Under the pieces are notes generated by a model. It was not told the origin of the DNA. It did no database searches and worked only from the letters and a program-made list of their open reading frames with translations. A DNA stretch of 64,000 nucleotides from DASQFQ01 sp963730115 (GTDB lineage: Bacteria; Actinomycetota; Thermoleophilia; Solirubrobacterales; Solirubrobacteraceae): assembly GCA_963730115.1 (NCBI GenBank), contig CAVSQM010000012.1:1178001-1242000 (forward strand), read 5' to 3'. Numbering within the stretch: position 1 is the first letter of the stretch; every line of letters starts with the position of its first letter. Positions 51,252-59,278 of the stretch are shown here, in pieces. Position numbers and translations under genes: made by a program.

Positions 51252-52484
51252 GTGCGGGCGTTCGGCGCCGCACTGAGCGCACGCGGCGCGCGGCGTTTCT
51301 TCTTCGCGCACGCGCAGTCGAGCCTCGGCAGCGGCATCGCCATCGTCGGCCTGCCGCTGCTCGCCTACGACCACTACCGCACGCCGTGGGCGCTGACCGC
51401 GGTGCTGCTGTGCGAGTTGCTGCCCGCCGTCGCGCTCGGCCCGCTGCTCGGCGCGCTCGCCGACCGGCTGCCGCGGCGGACGTCGCTGGTGGCCGCCGAC
51501 GTGCTGCGGCTCGGCGCCTTCGGGGCGCTGGCCCTGGTGCCGTCGCTGGGGCTGATGATCGTGTGCGCGCTCGTGGCCGGCATCGGCACCGCGCTGTTCA
51601 ACCCGACCGCGCTGGCGTCGGTGTCGCGGCTCGCGCCGATCCAGTCGCGACCGGCCGCGATGAGCCTCTACTCGGCGCTCGACGACCTCGGGCTCACGCT
51701 CGGCCCTGCGCTGGCGGGCGCGTTGCTGCTCGTCGTCGACCCGCACATCCTGATGGGGATCAACGCCGTCACGTTCACGCTCTCGGCCGGGCTGCTGGCG
51801 ACGCTCCCGCTGAGCGCGCCGACGCGCCGCACGGGCATCTCGCTGATCGCGTCCATGCGCGCGGGCTCGCGCGAGATCGTCGCGCTGCCGGGCGTCCGGC
51901 TGCTGCTGGCGTCCTCGACGGCCGCCGTCGTCGCGGTCGGGATGGTCAACGTCGGCGAGGTCATGCTCGCGCGCGAGCTGCTCGACGTACCTGGCTCCGG
52001 ACTGGCCGCGCTGATCACGGCCTCTGGGGTGGGGACGTTCCTCGGCTCGACGTTCGGCGCGCGCACCGGCACGAGCTGGCAGTGGCGCAAGGCCTACCTC
52101 GCCGGGCTGATGTGCATGGCCGCCGACCTCGTGCTGTGCGCGGTGGCGCCCTACTTCTGGCTGCTGGTCGTGACGTTCGCGCTCGGCGGCTTCGGCAACG
52201 GGCTCGCGCTCGTCCACGACCGCCTGCTGCTCGCCCACACCGTGCCCGAGGCGCTGCACGGCCGCCTGTTCGCGCTGCACAAGACGTGCACGTCGGCGGC
52301 GTTCGTGATCGCGTTCGTGCTGGCCGGCGCGCTCATCTCGACGCTCGGCATCCAGGCGATGTTCCTGTGCGGAGGCTTGGCCCTGATCGTGATCATCCTG
52401 GTCGTGCGGCCGCCGCTGCGGGCGCTGTGGCCGGAGCCCGCGGCCGAGCCTGATCCGGCGCAGGCGCTGCGGGCAGCCGCTTAG
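51252..52484 (+). CDS. MFS transporter
   Basis: The 410-residue protein has 12 hydrophobic helices in MFS_3/MFS_1 style: ARRFFFAHAQSSLGSGIAIVGLPLLAYDHY, GALADRLPRRTSLVAADVLRLG and FNPTALASVSRLAP. It is paralogous in layout to the MFS gene at 23.3 kb but clearly diverged. GTG 51252 is the start. Its TAG stop and the TAA of the convergent gene share four bases. The substrate is unknown; drug or siderophore export fits the subfamily. Confidence 0.87.
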   Translation: MRAFGAALSARGARRFFFAHAQSSLGSGIAIVGLPLLAYDHYRTPWALTAVLLCELLPAVALGPLLGALADRLPRRTSLVAADVLRLGAFGALALVPSLGLMIVCALVAGIGTALFNPTALASVSRLAPIQSRPAAMSLYSALDDLGLTLGPALAGALLLVVDPHILMGINAVTFTLSAGLLATLPLSAPTRRTGISLIASMRAGSREIVALPGVRLLLASSTAAVVAVGMVNVGEVMLARELLDVPGSGLAALITASGVGTFLGSTFGARTGTSWQWRKAYLAGLMCMAADLVLCAVAPYFWLLVVTFALGGFGNGLALVHDRLLLAHTVPEALHGRLFALHKTCTSAAFVIAFVLAGALISTLGIQAMFLCGGLALIVIILVVRPPLRALWPEPAAEPDPAQALRAAA

Positions 52485-53611
52485 GCCTTCGCGTCCGCCG
52501 CCGTGCCCGGCGGCAGCTCGACCTCGCGCGGCGGTTCCTCGTCGACCGCGGGGATCGGCTCGCCGGTGACGCCGATGACGCTGCTGCCGCGGTGCTGCCA
52601 GACGTCCTTGAGCGCGATCTGGATGGCGGCGGCGATCGGGATCGCCACGAGGGCGCCGAGCACGCCGAGCAGGCTCGAGCCGATGAGGATGGCGGTGATC
52701 ACCGCCAGCGGGTGCAGGTTGACCGTGCGGCGGTAGACGAGCGGCTGGAAGACGTTGTTCTCGACCTGCTGGTAGATGAGCACGAAGGCGACCCAGATCA
52801 GCGTGTCGCCCGGGAAGTCGGCGAACAGGGTCACGAGCCCGACCAGCACGCCGCCGATCGTCGAGCCGACGAGCGGGATCAGGTCGAAGAACGCCATCAG
52901 CACCGCGAGCGGGACCGCGAACGGCACACCGAGGATGCTGAGGACGACGTAGGTCGAGACTCCCGCGGCGGTGGCGAGGGCGAGGGCTCCGGCCACGTAG
53001 CCGCCGGTGGCCCCGTAGATGTCGGCGGCGACGGCGCGCATGCGGGCCTGGTGGCCGTGCCGGACCTGGGCGAGGATGAAGTTGACGATCCGGCCGCCGT
53101 CGAGCAGCAGGAAGAACGTGATGGTCAGCACCGTCACGAGCTGCAGCACGGTCGAGAACACGCCGACGGTGACGGCCTGCAGCGCTCCGGCGGCGTCGCC
53201 GAGCCGGCTCGGCAGGCTCTCGGCCTGGTCCTCGAGCTTGGCGGTGATCTCGTACTTGTCGTCGTACTCCCGCAGCGTCTCGTTGGCGCGGATGTCCTGG
53301 ATGTACTCCGGGACGTCGTCCGCGAACGCCTCCACCTCGTTGACGATCGGCGGGACGACGATCAGGCCGATCATGAAGATCGACAGGAAGAGCGTCACGA
53401 AGACGAGCAGGATCGCGGCCGCTCTTGGGAGCTTGAGGCGGCGCGCGTGGTCGACGGCGGGCCCGAGCGCGACCGACAGGAAGATCGCGATGCACAGCAG
53501 CCCGAGGACCGAGCGGACCAGGTACAGCACGTAGAGCAGAACGCCGAGGGCGACCAGCGTGAAGAAGACGCGGACGATGGTCCCGGTGCTGATCTGCGTG
53601 GATGGGGCCAC
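52481..53611 (-). CDS. AI-2E/PerM (DUF20) family transporter
   Basis: The 376-residue protein has the family pattern of about eight helices with a large loop: VLLYVLYLVRSVLGLLCIAIFLSVAL, FFLLLDGGRIV, FFDLIPLVGSTIGGVLVGLV and YQQVENNVFQPLVY with the conserved E-N-N. Members include TqsA (AI-2 export), PerM and sodium/proton antiporters, so the substrate is open. GTG 53611 is inferred; a TAGCCT box ends ten nt upstream, again without a ribosome-binding site. The C-terminal 40 residues are acidic and Pro-rich. Confidence 0.88.
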   Translation of the reverse strand: MAPSTQISTGTIVRVFFTLVALGVLLYVLYLVRSVLGLLCIAIFLSVALGPAVDHARRLKLPRAAAILLVFVTLFLSIFMIGLIVVPPIVNEVEAFADDVPEYIQDIRANETLREYDDKYEITAKLEDQAESLPSRLGDAAGALQAVTVGVFSTVLQLVTVLTITFFLLLDGGRIVNFILAQVRHGHQARMRAVAADIYGATGGYVAGALALATAAGVSTYVVLSILGVPFAVPLAVLMAFFDLIPLVGSTIGGVLVGLVTLFADFPGDTLIWVAFVLIYQQVENNVFQPLVYRRTVNLHPLAVITAILIGSSLLGVLGALVAIPIAAAIQIALKDVWQHRGSSVIGVTGEPIPAVDEEPPREVELPPGTAADAKA

Positions 53612-53703
53612 GGTGCGGCGGAGGCTACCCCGCGCCAGGCTTTGCCCACGCTTTCCGTGCCGCTGGGCGGGGCTTCGACGGGCGGTCGGCACCCTGCCGC
53701 GGC

Positions 53704-54807
53704 ATGACTCCCGGACTGTTGATCGTCGGCGGCGGGCTCGCCGCACAGCGCTGCTGCGAGACCCTCCGCGCCCTGGGCCACGACGGGCCCGTCACCGTCG
53801 TCGGCCCGGAGCGGCCCTACGACCGCCCGCCGCTCTCGAAGGACATGCCGGCCGAGCCGCCGTGGCTGCGGCCGCTCGACTGGTACGCCGCGCACGACGT
53901 CGCGCTGCGCACGGGCGTGGCGGAGCGGCTCGACGCCACCCGCCGGATCGTCGTGCTGGCCGGCGGCGAGCGGATCCGCTACGACGACCTCCTGATCGCC
54001 ACCGGCAGCGAGCCGGTACGGCTGCCCGCGCTCGGCGGGTTCTCGAACGTACAGCCGCTGCGGACGCACGCGGACTCGCTGCGGCTGCGCGCGGCGCTGG
54101 CGGCGGGCGCGCGGCTGAGCGTGGTCGGCGGCGGCCTGATCGGGCTCGAGGTCGCGTCGGCCGCGCGGCGGCTGGGCGCCGAGGTGACCGTGGTCGAGGC
54201 GGCGCCGCACCTGCTCCCCCGGCTCGGCCCGGAGGTCGGCGCGCGGCTCGCCGCGCTGCACCGCGCGGAAGGGACGACGCTCCACCTCGGTGCGCCGCTC
54301 GAGCGGGCGGAGGGCGGCGGCCCGTCCGGCAACGGCGCCGACGGCAGGCCCTCCGCGCGCGCCGAGGCGCTGGTCCTGGCCGACGGCACGCGGATCGAGA
54401 CCGACCACGTCGTCGAGGCCATCGGCGTGCGCCCAGCGACGGCCTGGTTCGCGGCGACGCCGCTGGACCATCACGTCCACGCCGCCGGCGACGTCACGGG
54501 CAGCGGCCACTGGGAGGCGGCCGCGCGGCAGGGCGCCGGCATCGCCCGCGCCCTGCTCGGCCTCCCGCCCGCGCCACCGGCGCCGCCCTCGTTCTGGAGC
54601 GACCAGCTCGGGATGCGGCTGCAGTGCGTCGGCGACCCGGCCGGCGGGCGCGCCGAGCTGAGCGTCGACGCCTCCGGCTTCGAGGCCGTCTACCGCCGCG
54701 AAGGCCAGGTCGCCGCCGTGCTGCTGGCCGGCCGCTCCGCGGCCGACCTGCGCGCCGCCCGCCGGCGCCTCACCCCCGCACCAGAGCTCGAAAGGAGCGC
54801 AGCATGA
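53704..54807 (+). CDS. FAD-dependent ferredoxin reductase
   Basis: The 367-residue flavoprotein has the FAD motif LLIVGGGLAAQRC, RPPLSKDMPAEPP, ATGSEPVRLP, the NAD motif SVVGGGLIGLEVASAARRLGA, the C-terminal FAD motif HVHAAGDVT, and a BphA4-type C-terminal domain (PSFWSDQLGMRLQCVG). Such enzymes pass electrons from NAD(P)H to a ferredoxin for a cytochrome P450 or Rieske oxygenase. The ferredoxin gene overlaps its stop (ATGA). No oxygenase lies nearby. Confidence 0.92.
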   Translation: MTPGLLIVGGGLAAQRCCETLRALGHDGPVTVVGPERPYDRPPLSKDMPAEPPWLRPLDWYAAHDVALRTGVAERLDATRRIVVLAGGERIRYDDLLIATGSEPVRLPALGGFSNVQPLRTHADSLRLRAALAAGARLSVVGGGLIGLEVASAARRLGAEVTVVEAAPHLLPRLGPEVGARLAALHRAEGTTLHLGAPLERAEGGGPSGNGADGRPSARAEALVLADGTRIETDHVVEAIGVRPATAWFAATPLDHHVHAAGDVTGSGHWEAAARQGAGIARALLGLPPAPPAPPSFWSDQLGMRLQCVGDPAGGRAELSVDASGFEAVYRREGQVAAVLLAGRSAADLRAARRRLTPAPELERSAA

Positions 54808-55013
54808 CCCTGATCCCCGAGATCGACACGTACGCGTGCGTCGCCCACGGCGACTGCGCGGTCGTCGCACCGCAGGTCTTCCGCGTCGACGACGTCGCGG
54901 TCGTCACCGGCACCGCGCCGGACGACGTGCTCCTCGAGGCCGCCCGTGCGTGCCCCGCAGGCGCGATCGTGCTGGTGGACTCGGAGACCGGCGAAGAGGT
55001 TGACCCGGGCTGA
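54804..55013 (+). CDS. 3Fe-4S-type ferredoxin
   Basis: The 69-residue protein has CVAHGDC (cysteines 12 and 18, CX5C with central His) and a third cysteine in ARACPAGAI. This is the three-cysteine pattern of 3Fe-4S ferredoxins that serve cytochrome P450s in actinobacteria. An AAAGGAG ribosome-binding site precedes the ATG inside the reductase gene. It forms an electron-transfer pair with the upstream reductase. Confidence 0.92.
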   Translation: MTLIPEIDTYACVAHGDCAVVAPQVFRVDDVAVVTGTAPDDVLLEAARACPAGAIVLVDSETGEEVDPG

Positions 55014-55104
55014 ACGTCAACGGCGCGCAGCGTCCAACGGAACGAAATCGCACGTCGCCGCGGCGGGCGGAAACCCCTGTCCCTACCCCGCGCAGTTGAC
55101 GTTC
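55012..55104. repeat. 93-bp element bounded by perfect 10-bp inverted repeats
   Basis: GAACGTCAAC (55012-55021, starting in the ferredoxin stop codon) and GTTGACGTTC (55095-55104) are exact reverse complements 73 bases apart, lying between convergent genes. The interior contains GCCGCGGC and CGCGC stretches that could extend the fold. It could be a long bidirectional terminator hairpin or the scar of a small mobile element. Confidence 0.4.
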
Positions 55105-55111
55105 GTCGAAA

Positions 55112-55333
55112 CTAGCGGCGCCGCAGCAGCCGGCCGACGCCGGCGATCCCGCCGCCGATCACGAAGCCCGCGACGGCCGCGCCGATCAGGACCTGCTTCT
55201 TGTGCGCCACGAGCTGGCCGCGCCAGTCGGTGACGACCGCGACCTCCTGGCGCAGCTTCTCGACGGCCATGCCGAGCTCGGCGCGGTTGGCCTCGATCGA
55301 GCGGCGGATCTCCTCGGGCGTGCGGGCCGCCAT
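55112..55333 (-). CDS. DUF3618 small membrane protein
   Basis: The 73-residue protein begins MAARTPEEIRRSIEANRAEL, the DUF3618 hallmark helix, and ends with a membrane helix (VLIGAAVAGFVIGGGIAGVG) and a basic RLLRRR. Function is unknown; the family regularly lies beside holin-like and DUF4235 genes in actinobacteria. Its ATG overlaps the stop of the holin-like gene by one base (TGATG). Confidence 0.85.
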   Translation of the reverse strand: MAARTPEEIRRSIEANRAELGMAVEKLRQEVAVVTDWRGQLVAHKKQVLIGAAVAGFVIGGGIAGVGRLLRRR

Positions 55334-55781
55334 CAGCGCGGCACCTTCTCCGGCACCGAGGTGCCCGGGTGGTGCGGCTGGGAGCCCGACGACGGTCTCG
55401 CGGATCAGCTGCGCCTCCTGGATCGCCAGCTCGGGCTTGGGCGGCGTCGCCTTCTTGATGAAGCGGAAGGCGAGCAACGCACCCGACGGCGCCGACCAGG
55501 AACAGCACCAGCGTCACGATCAGGTATCCGAGCCACGGCGAGGTGCCGGGATCTCCGAGGATCGACCACACGCCCCACGAGGCGGAGTGGAGCAGGTAGA
55601 TCAGCCCGAACAGCGCGAAGATCGCTGCGACCGCGCCGGCGACGATGCCGCGGATCAGCTTCTGGACCTTCTCCATCATCTCCGCCTGCGCGAGCGCGAT
55701 CTCCTCGCGCACGAGCAGCTGGACCTTCTCGGAGACCTCCTGGATCGCCTTGCCGAGCTCTGAGATCTGCGGATCAGTCAT
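55333..55781 (-). pseudogene. Phage-holin-3_6/DUF1469 family membrane protein, two frameshifts
   Basis: The reconstructed product of about 148 residues has an amphipathic N terminus (SELGKAIQEVSEKVQLLVREEIALAQAEM) and two membrane helices (GAVAAIFALFGLIYLLHSASWGV, LGYLIVTLVLFLVGAVG). Frames change near 55481 and 55366, where an extra T and an extra base in a C-run restore FRFIKKATPPKPELAIQEAQLIRE and the end TSVPEKVPR. The length is a multiple of three plus two, matching two insertions. Despite the name, these are chromosomal actinobacterial proteins, not phage lysis genes. Confidence 0.75.
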
Positions 55782-56319
55782 CGCTCGTCGCCGCTCGGAT
55801 CAGGCGCGCCAGCAGGAACGCGCCGACGAACGCCGCGCCGATCAGCACCTCGGGGCGCTCGGCCGCCGACGGCTTGGCCTCCGCCGCAGGCGGCGGCAGC
55901 TGCGGCGCGGCGGCCGCAGCGGCGGCGCGCGGAGCGGTCGTGGAACCGACGCCGGGCGAGGTCACCGACGCGGTGGAGGTCGGTGTCGGCCGCTCGGCGA
56001 TCGCGGGCGCGTGGCGCTGCGCCTCGTGCGCCTGGCGCTCGGCCTCCTGCGCCTTCTTGCGGGCCTCGAGCGCCTCGGCGGCCTCCTTCTCGGCCTTCTC
56101 GCGCGCCTTGCGCTCCTTGCGCGAGAGCTTCTCGAGCTCCTGCTCGGCCTTCTCGCGCTCCTCCTCGATGCGGCGCACGTCCGTCTCCGCGACCTCGCGC
56201 TGGACCTCCTCGACCCGCGCTGCGCCCTCGACACGCGTGGCCTGCGCGGTCGCCTCGTCGGCCGCGGCGACGGCCTCGGCCTCTTCCGCGGGCGTGCGCT
56301 GCTCGGGCTGGTCGCTCAC
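55774..56319 (-). CDS. Coiled-coil protein with C-terminal membrane helix
   Basis: The 181-residue protein has a long charged coiled coil (about residues 30-100; REVAETDVRRIEEEREKAEQ and KLSRKERKAREKAEKEAAEA), a Pro/Ala/Thr linker, and a single C-terminal helix (PEVLIGAAFVGAFLLARLI). I do not recognise a family. It sits between the DUF4235 and holin-like genes, overlapping both (GTGA at its start, eight bases at its end), so it is likely a part of that membrane system. Confidence 0.75.
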   Translation of the reverse strand: MSDQPEQRTPAEEAEAVAAADEATAQATRVEGAARVEEVQREVAETDVRRIEEEREKAEQELEKLSRKERKAREKAEKEAAEALEARKKAQEAERQAHEAQRHAPAIAERPTPTSTASVTSPGVGSTTAPRAAAAAAAPQLPPPAAEAKPSAAERPEVLIGAAFVGAFLLARLIRAATSDD

Positions 56320-56453
56320 TCCGGTGGGTCTTCCCCGAAGGCCCGCCGCCAGATCAGGTTGGCGAGCTTCGTCGTCGCGATCGTCGCCAGCGACCCGAGG
56401 CCCGCGAGCAGGCCGGCCCAGATGAGGCGCTTGACCATGTCGTTGTCGGTCAT
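56316..56453 (-). CDS. DUF4235 family small membrane protein
   Basis: The 45-residue protein reads MTDNDMVKRLIWAGLLAGLG, has one hydrophobic helix and ends FGEDPPE. The KLANLIWRRAFGEDPP stretch matches the DUF4235 family. Its TGA overlaps the next gene's GTG (GTGA). It opens a four-gene operon of small membrane proteins (DUF4235, coiled-coil, holin-like, DUF3618). Confidence 0.75.
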   Translation of the reverse strand: MTDNDMVKRLIWAGLLAGLGSLATIATTKLANLIWRRAFGEDPPE

Positions 56454-56464
56454 GGACGCGGAAG

Positions 56465-57082
56465 TCAAGCAGAGGGTTCCGACGCGTGCGCCTCGAGGCC
56501 GTCGCAGATCGTGCCGACCACGAACGACTTGGCGCGCTCGTAGTCATCGGGCTCCTGCTCGAGCAGGCCGAAGATCCACCCCGTCAGCACCTGCTCGATC
56601 GCGCCGTAGAAGGCCATCGCGGCGAACTCCGGGGTCACGCTGTCGCGGAACGAGCCGTCGGCCTGGGCCTTGCGGACGATGTCAGCGATCAGCCCATACG
56701 CCTCGCGGATCTTCGGCAGGTGTGTGCGCCCGAACGAGTTCGCCGCCCGCGTGACCTCGACGATGATCACCTTCATCAGCTCGGGGTCGTGCCGGTACGA
56801 GTCGATGATGAACGAGGCGATCGCGTAGAGCTTCTCGCGCGCGGGGATGTCGGTGGCGTCGGTCTCGCGGATCGCTTCGAGCAGCACGTCCCAGCGCTCC
56901 ACGAACAGCGTGTCGAGCACCTCGTCCTTGGACCCGAAGTAGTGGTAGACGAGCCCGTAGGCCACCTGCGCCTCGTCGGCGATGTCCGACACCCGGCAGG
57001 TGTGGAAGCCCTGGCGCGCGAACACCCGCACGGCCGCGTCGAGGATGATCCGGCGCTTGTCGGGCGCGCCGTTGCGTGCCAT
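56465..57082 (-). CDS. TetR-family regulator (fatty-acid/acyl-CoA type)
   Basis: The 205-residue protein has the helix-turn-helix RRIILDAAVRVFARQGFHTCRVSDIADEAQVA and LVYHYFGSKDEVLDTLF, and a C-terminal TetR_C domain (TPEFAAMAFYGAIEQVLTGWI). Its ATG overlaps the nitrilase stop (TGATG), so the two are co-transcribed. A TGACGCGTCA palindrome upstream of the nitrilase gene is a likely operator. Confidence 0.9.
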   Translation of the reverse strand: MARNGAPDKRRIILDAAVRVFARQGFHTCRVSDIADEAQVAYGLVYHYFGSKDEVLDTLFVERWDVLLEAIRETDATDIPAREKLYAIASFIIDSYRHDPELMKVIIVEVTRAANSFGRTHLPKIREAYGLIADIVRKAQADGSFRDSVTPEFAAMAFYGAIEQVLTGWIFGLLEQEPDDYERAKSFVVGTICDGLEAHASEPSA

Positions 57083-57897
57083 CAGGCGTGCGCCTCCGTG
57101 CCGAGGCGGCGGTTGGCGAGCGACGGCAGCGTGCGGCGGATCTCGGCCTGGCGGTCGAGGTCGAGGTCGGCGATCGCGAACGTCTCGACGTCGGGCGCCT
57201 GTGCCAGGACGAGCCCCCACGGGTCGACGATCATCGAGCGCCCGCCGGAGCGGTAGCCGGGCGCGTGCTGGCCGACCTGGTTGGCGGCGACCACGAACGC
57301 CTGGTCCTCGATCGCCCGCGCCCGCAGCAGCACCTCCCAGTGCTCGCGCGTGGTGGCGAGCGTGAACGCGGCCGGCACGGCCAGCACGCGCGCGCCGCGC
57401 ACGGCCAGCTCGCGGTAGAGCTCGGGGAAGCGCAGGTCGTAACAGATGGTCAGCCCGAGCTCGACACCGTCGGCGGTGCTCGAGAGCACGACCTCGTCGC
57501 CCGGCTCCTCGTGCTCGGACTCCTTGTAGACCTTGCCGCCGACCTCGACGTCGAACATGTGGATCTTGCGGTAGGTCGCGCGCGCCTCGCCGTCGGGGCC
57601 GAAGTGCACGGAGGTGTTGCGCCCGCGGTCGGCGCCCTCGACGCGCTCGGCGATCGAGCCCGCGACGAGGTCGATGCCGAGCTCGCGCGCCGCGCCGGCC
57701 GCCCACGTGAGGGCCGGGCCGTCGATCGGCTCGGCGCCGGCCGCCGTCTCCTCGGGCGAGGCGAGCACCGCCCACTTCTCGGGCAGGACGACGAGCGTCG
57801 CACCGGCCTGGGCGGCGGCGCGCGTCAGCCGGTCCGCCACCTCGAGGTTGCGGTCGCGGTCGGCGGTCGATGTGAGCTGCACGGCGGCGGCTCTCAC
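57082..57897 (-). CDS. Carbon-nitrogen hydrolase (nitrilase superfamily)
   Basis: The 271-residue protein has the full Glu-Lys-Cys triad: Glu in VVLPEKWAVL, Lys in ATYRKIHMFDVE and Cys in LTICYDLRFPELYREL. The overall pattern fits the Nit1/Nit2 (omega-amidase or deaminated-glutathione amidase) branch. It hydrolyses a C-N bond of a small amide. GTG 57897 is preceded by GGAGAGGAG. It is the first gene of an operon with a TetR regulator. Confidence 0.92.
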   Translation of the reverse strand: MRAAAVQLTSTADRDRNLEVADRLTRAAAQAGATLVVLPEKWAVLASPEETAAGAEPIDGPALTWAAGAARELGIDLVAGSIAERVEGADRGRNTSVHFGPDGEARATYRKIHMFDVEVGGKVYKESEHEEPGDEVVLSSTADGVELGLTICYDLRFPELYRELAVRGARVLAVPAAFTLATTREHWEVLLRARAIEDQAFVVAANQVGQHAPGYRSGGRSMIVDPWGLVLAQAPDVETFAIADLDLDRQAEIRRTLPSLANRRLGTEAHA

Positions 57898-57919
57898 GGC
57901 GGGCTCCTCTCCCCATGGA

Positions 57920-57935
57920 TTGACGCGTCAGTCAA
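57920..57935. promoter_or_regulatory. Candidate TetR operator
   Basis: TTGACGCGTCAGTCAA contains the perfect ten-base palindrome TGACGCGTCA and outer TTGAC/GTCAA arms. It lies in the 68-bp divergent spacer between the nitrilase-TetR operon and the DUF2804 gene. Confidence 0.5.
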
Positions 57936-57965
57936 CCCCGTCCGGCGAGGATATCGTGGCGCTTG

Positions 57966-58751
57966 ATGACCGTACCGTGGCGTGGGGTGGGTGGGGACCG
58001 ATTCAACCGCCCCGACGACCTGCCGCTGCCGCCCGGGCGGATGCCGCTCCTGCGCGGCGGGCGGCCGCTCAAGCGCTGGCGCTGGGTGGGCGCGTTCTCG
58101 GCCGAGGCGATGGCGTGCGCCGCTCGCGTGCGGATCGGCGGCGTGCCGGTCGCGTGGTGGGCGATCTGGGACGGCGAGCGCCTCCGCGAGGGCACGCGCG
58201 GCGTGCGGGTCGGCCGGGGCTCCGTCACCGCGCCGGGCCTGTCGCTGCGCTTCGAGGAGGGCGAGGGCGTCGAGGTCGTCTCACCGCACGGGCGCGAGCA
58301 CATCTGGACCCGCAAGCAGGCCGGCATGCCGATCGGCGGCTCGCTGCTCGGCCGGCCGTTCCTCGGGCACGGCTTCGTCGACGACTCGGCCGGCTACCAC
58401 GCGCGGGTGACCGCCTGGCGCTGGTCGGCGGGCGTCGGCGTCGCCGAGTCGGGCGCGGCGGTGGCGTGGAACCTCGTCGACGGCGTGCACGACGCGTTGC
58501 AGGCCTCGGAGCGCACCGTGTGGGTCGACGGCACCCCGCACCACGTGCCGCCGCGGCCGTTCGCCGACGACCTCTCGACGGTCGGCGAGTTGCGCTGCGA
58601 GCCAGTGGCGGTGCGGAAGCACCGCCAGAACCGGCTCGTCGCGTCGTCGGAGTACGAGATGCCGTTCGGGCGCTTCAGCGGCTCGCTCCCGGTCGCCGGG
58701 CCGCTGCGCGAGGGCTGGGGAGTGATGGAGCGCCACCGGGTGCGGTGGTAG
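57966..58751 (+). CDS. DUF2804 family protein
   Basis: The 261-residue protein matches DUF2804: LPLPPGRMPLLRGGRPLKRWRW near the start, WRWSAGVGVAESGAAVAWNLVDG in the middle and a C-terminal GWGVMERHRVRW. The family has a calycin-like beta fold and unknown function; links to lipid biology are only suggested. A TATCGT box ends eight nt before the ATG. It is divergent from the nitrilase operon across the TetR-type palindrome. Confidence 0.8.
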   Translation: MTVPWRGVGGDRFNRPDDLPLPPGRMPLLRGGRPLKRWRWVGAFSAEAMACAARVRIGGVPVAWWAIWDGERLREGTRGVRVGRGSVTAPGLSLRFEEGEGVEVVSPHGREHIWTRKQAGMPIGGSLLGRPFLGHGFVDDSAGYHARVTAWRWSAGVGVAESGAAVAWNLVDGVHDALQASERTVWVDGTPHHVPPRPFADDLSTVGELRCEPVAVRKHRQNRLVASSEYEMPFGRFSGSLPVAGPLREGWGVMERHRVRW

Positions 58752-58780
58752 CCTTGTGCAAGTCGATACAAGGGTTCGCG

Positions 58781-59278
58781 TTGCGCCGTTGCCTCCTGAT
58801 CGCTGCGTTTCTCCTCCTCGGGGCTCCTGCCGCCGGGGTCGCGCAGGAGCGCGCCACGGTCAAGCTCTCCTCGACGCCGGACAAGATCCCGGCCGGCGAG
58901 CCGTGGAAGGTCACGCTCACCATCAAGCAGCCCGGCCGGGCCGCGCGCGCCGACCTGCGGCCCGCGGTGATCGTCAAGGACGCCGACGGGTTCACGACCA
59001 CGTACCCGGCGCGCGCCGCGAAGAAGGCCGGCCGGTACAAGACGACCGTCGTCTTCTCGCGCGCGGGCCAGTTCACCTACGCGGTCCGCGACGGCCTCAG
59101 CACGGCCCCGCCCGAGTACCGCTCGGTGATCATCAAGGCGCCCCCGCCGACGATCGACCGGCCCGACCCCGTCGGCCCGCCCGAGCTGCCGATCATCTTC
59201 GCCGCCGTGCTCGCGCTCGGCGCCGCGGGCTACGTGCTCATCCGCCGCCGTCACCGCCCGCCCGCGCAGCCGGCCTGA
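58781..59278 (+). CDS. Exported beta-domain protein with C-terminal membrane anchor
   Basis: The 165-residue product starts at a TTG preceded by CAAGGG. It has a signal peptide (RRCLLIAAFLLLGAPAAGVAQ), one Ig-like or FixH/YtkA-like beta domain (PDKIPAGEPWKVTLTIKQPG, AGRYKTTVVFSRAGQFTYAVRDG) and a C-terminal helix (LPIIFAAVLALGAAGYVLI) followed by RRRHR, so it should be anchored with the domain outside. Its 3' end overlaps the convergent dehydrogenase gene by 41 bases. Function unknown. Confidence 0.75.
   Translation: MRRCLLIAAFLLLGAPAAGVAQERATVKLSSTPDKIPAGEPWKVTLTIKQPGRAARADLRPAVIVKDADGFTTTYPARAAKKAGRYKTTVVFSRAGQFTYAVRDGLSTAPPEYRSVIIKAPPPTIDRPDPVGPPELPIIFAAVLALGAAGYVLIRRRHRPPAQPA

Noticed and set aside
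55333..55781. Prophage holin
   Set aside because: The family is chromosomal in actinobacteria and sits with DUF4235 and DUF3618; no phage structural or lysis genes occur.
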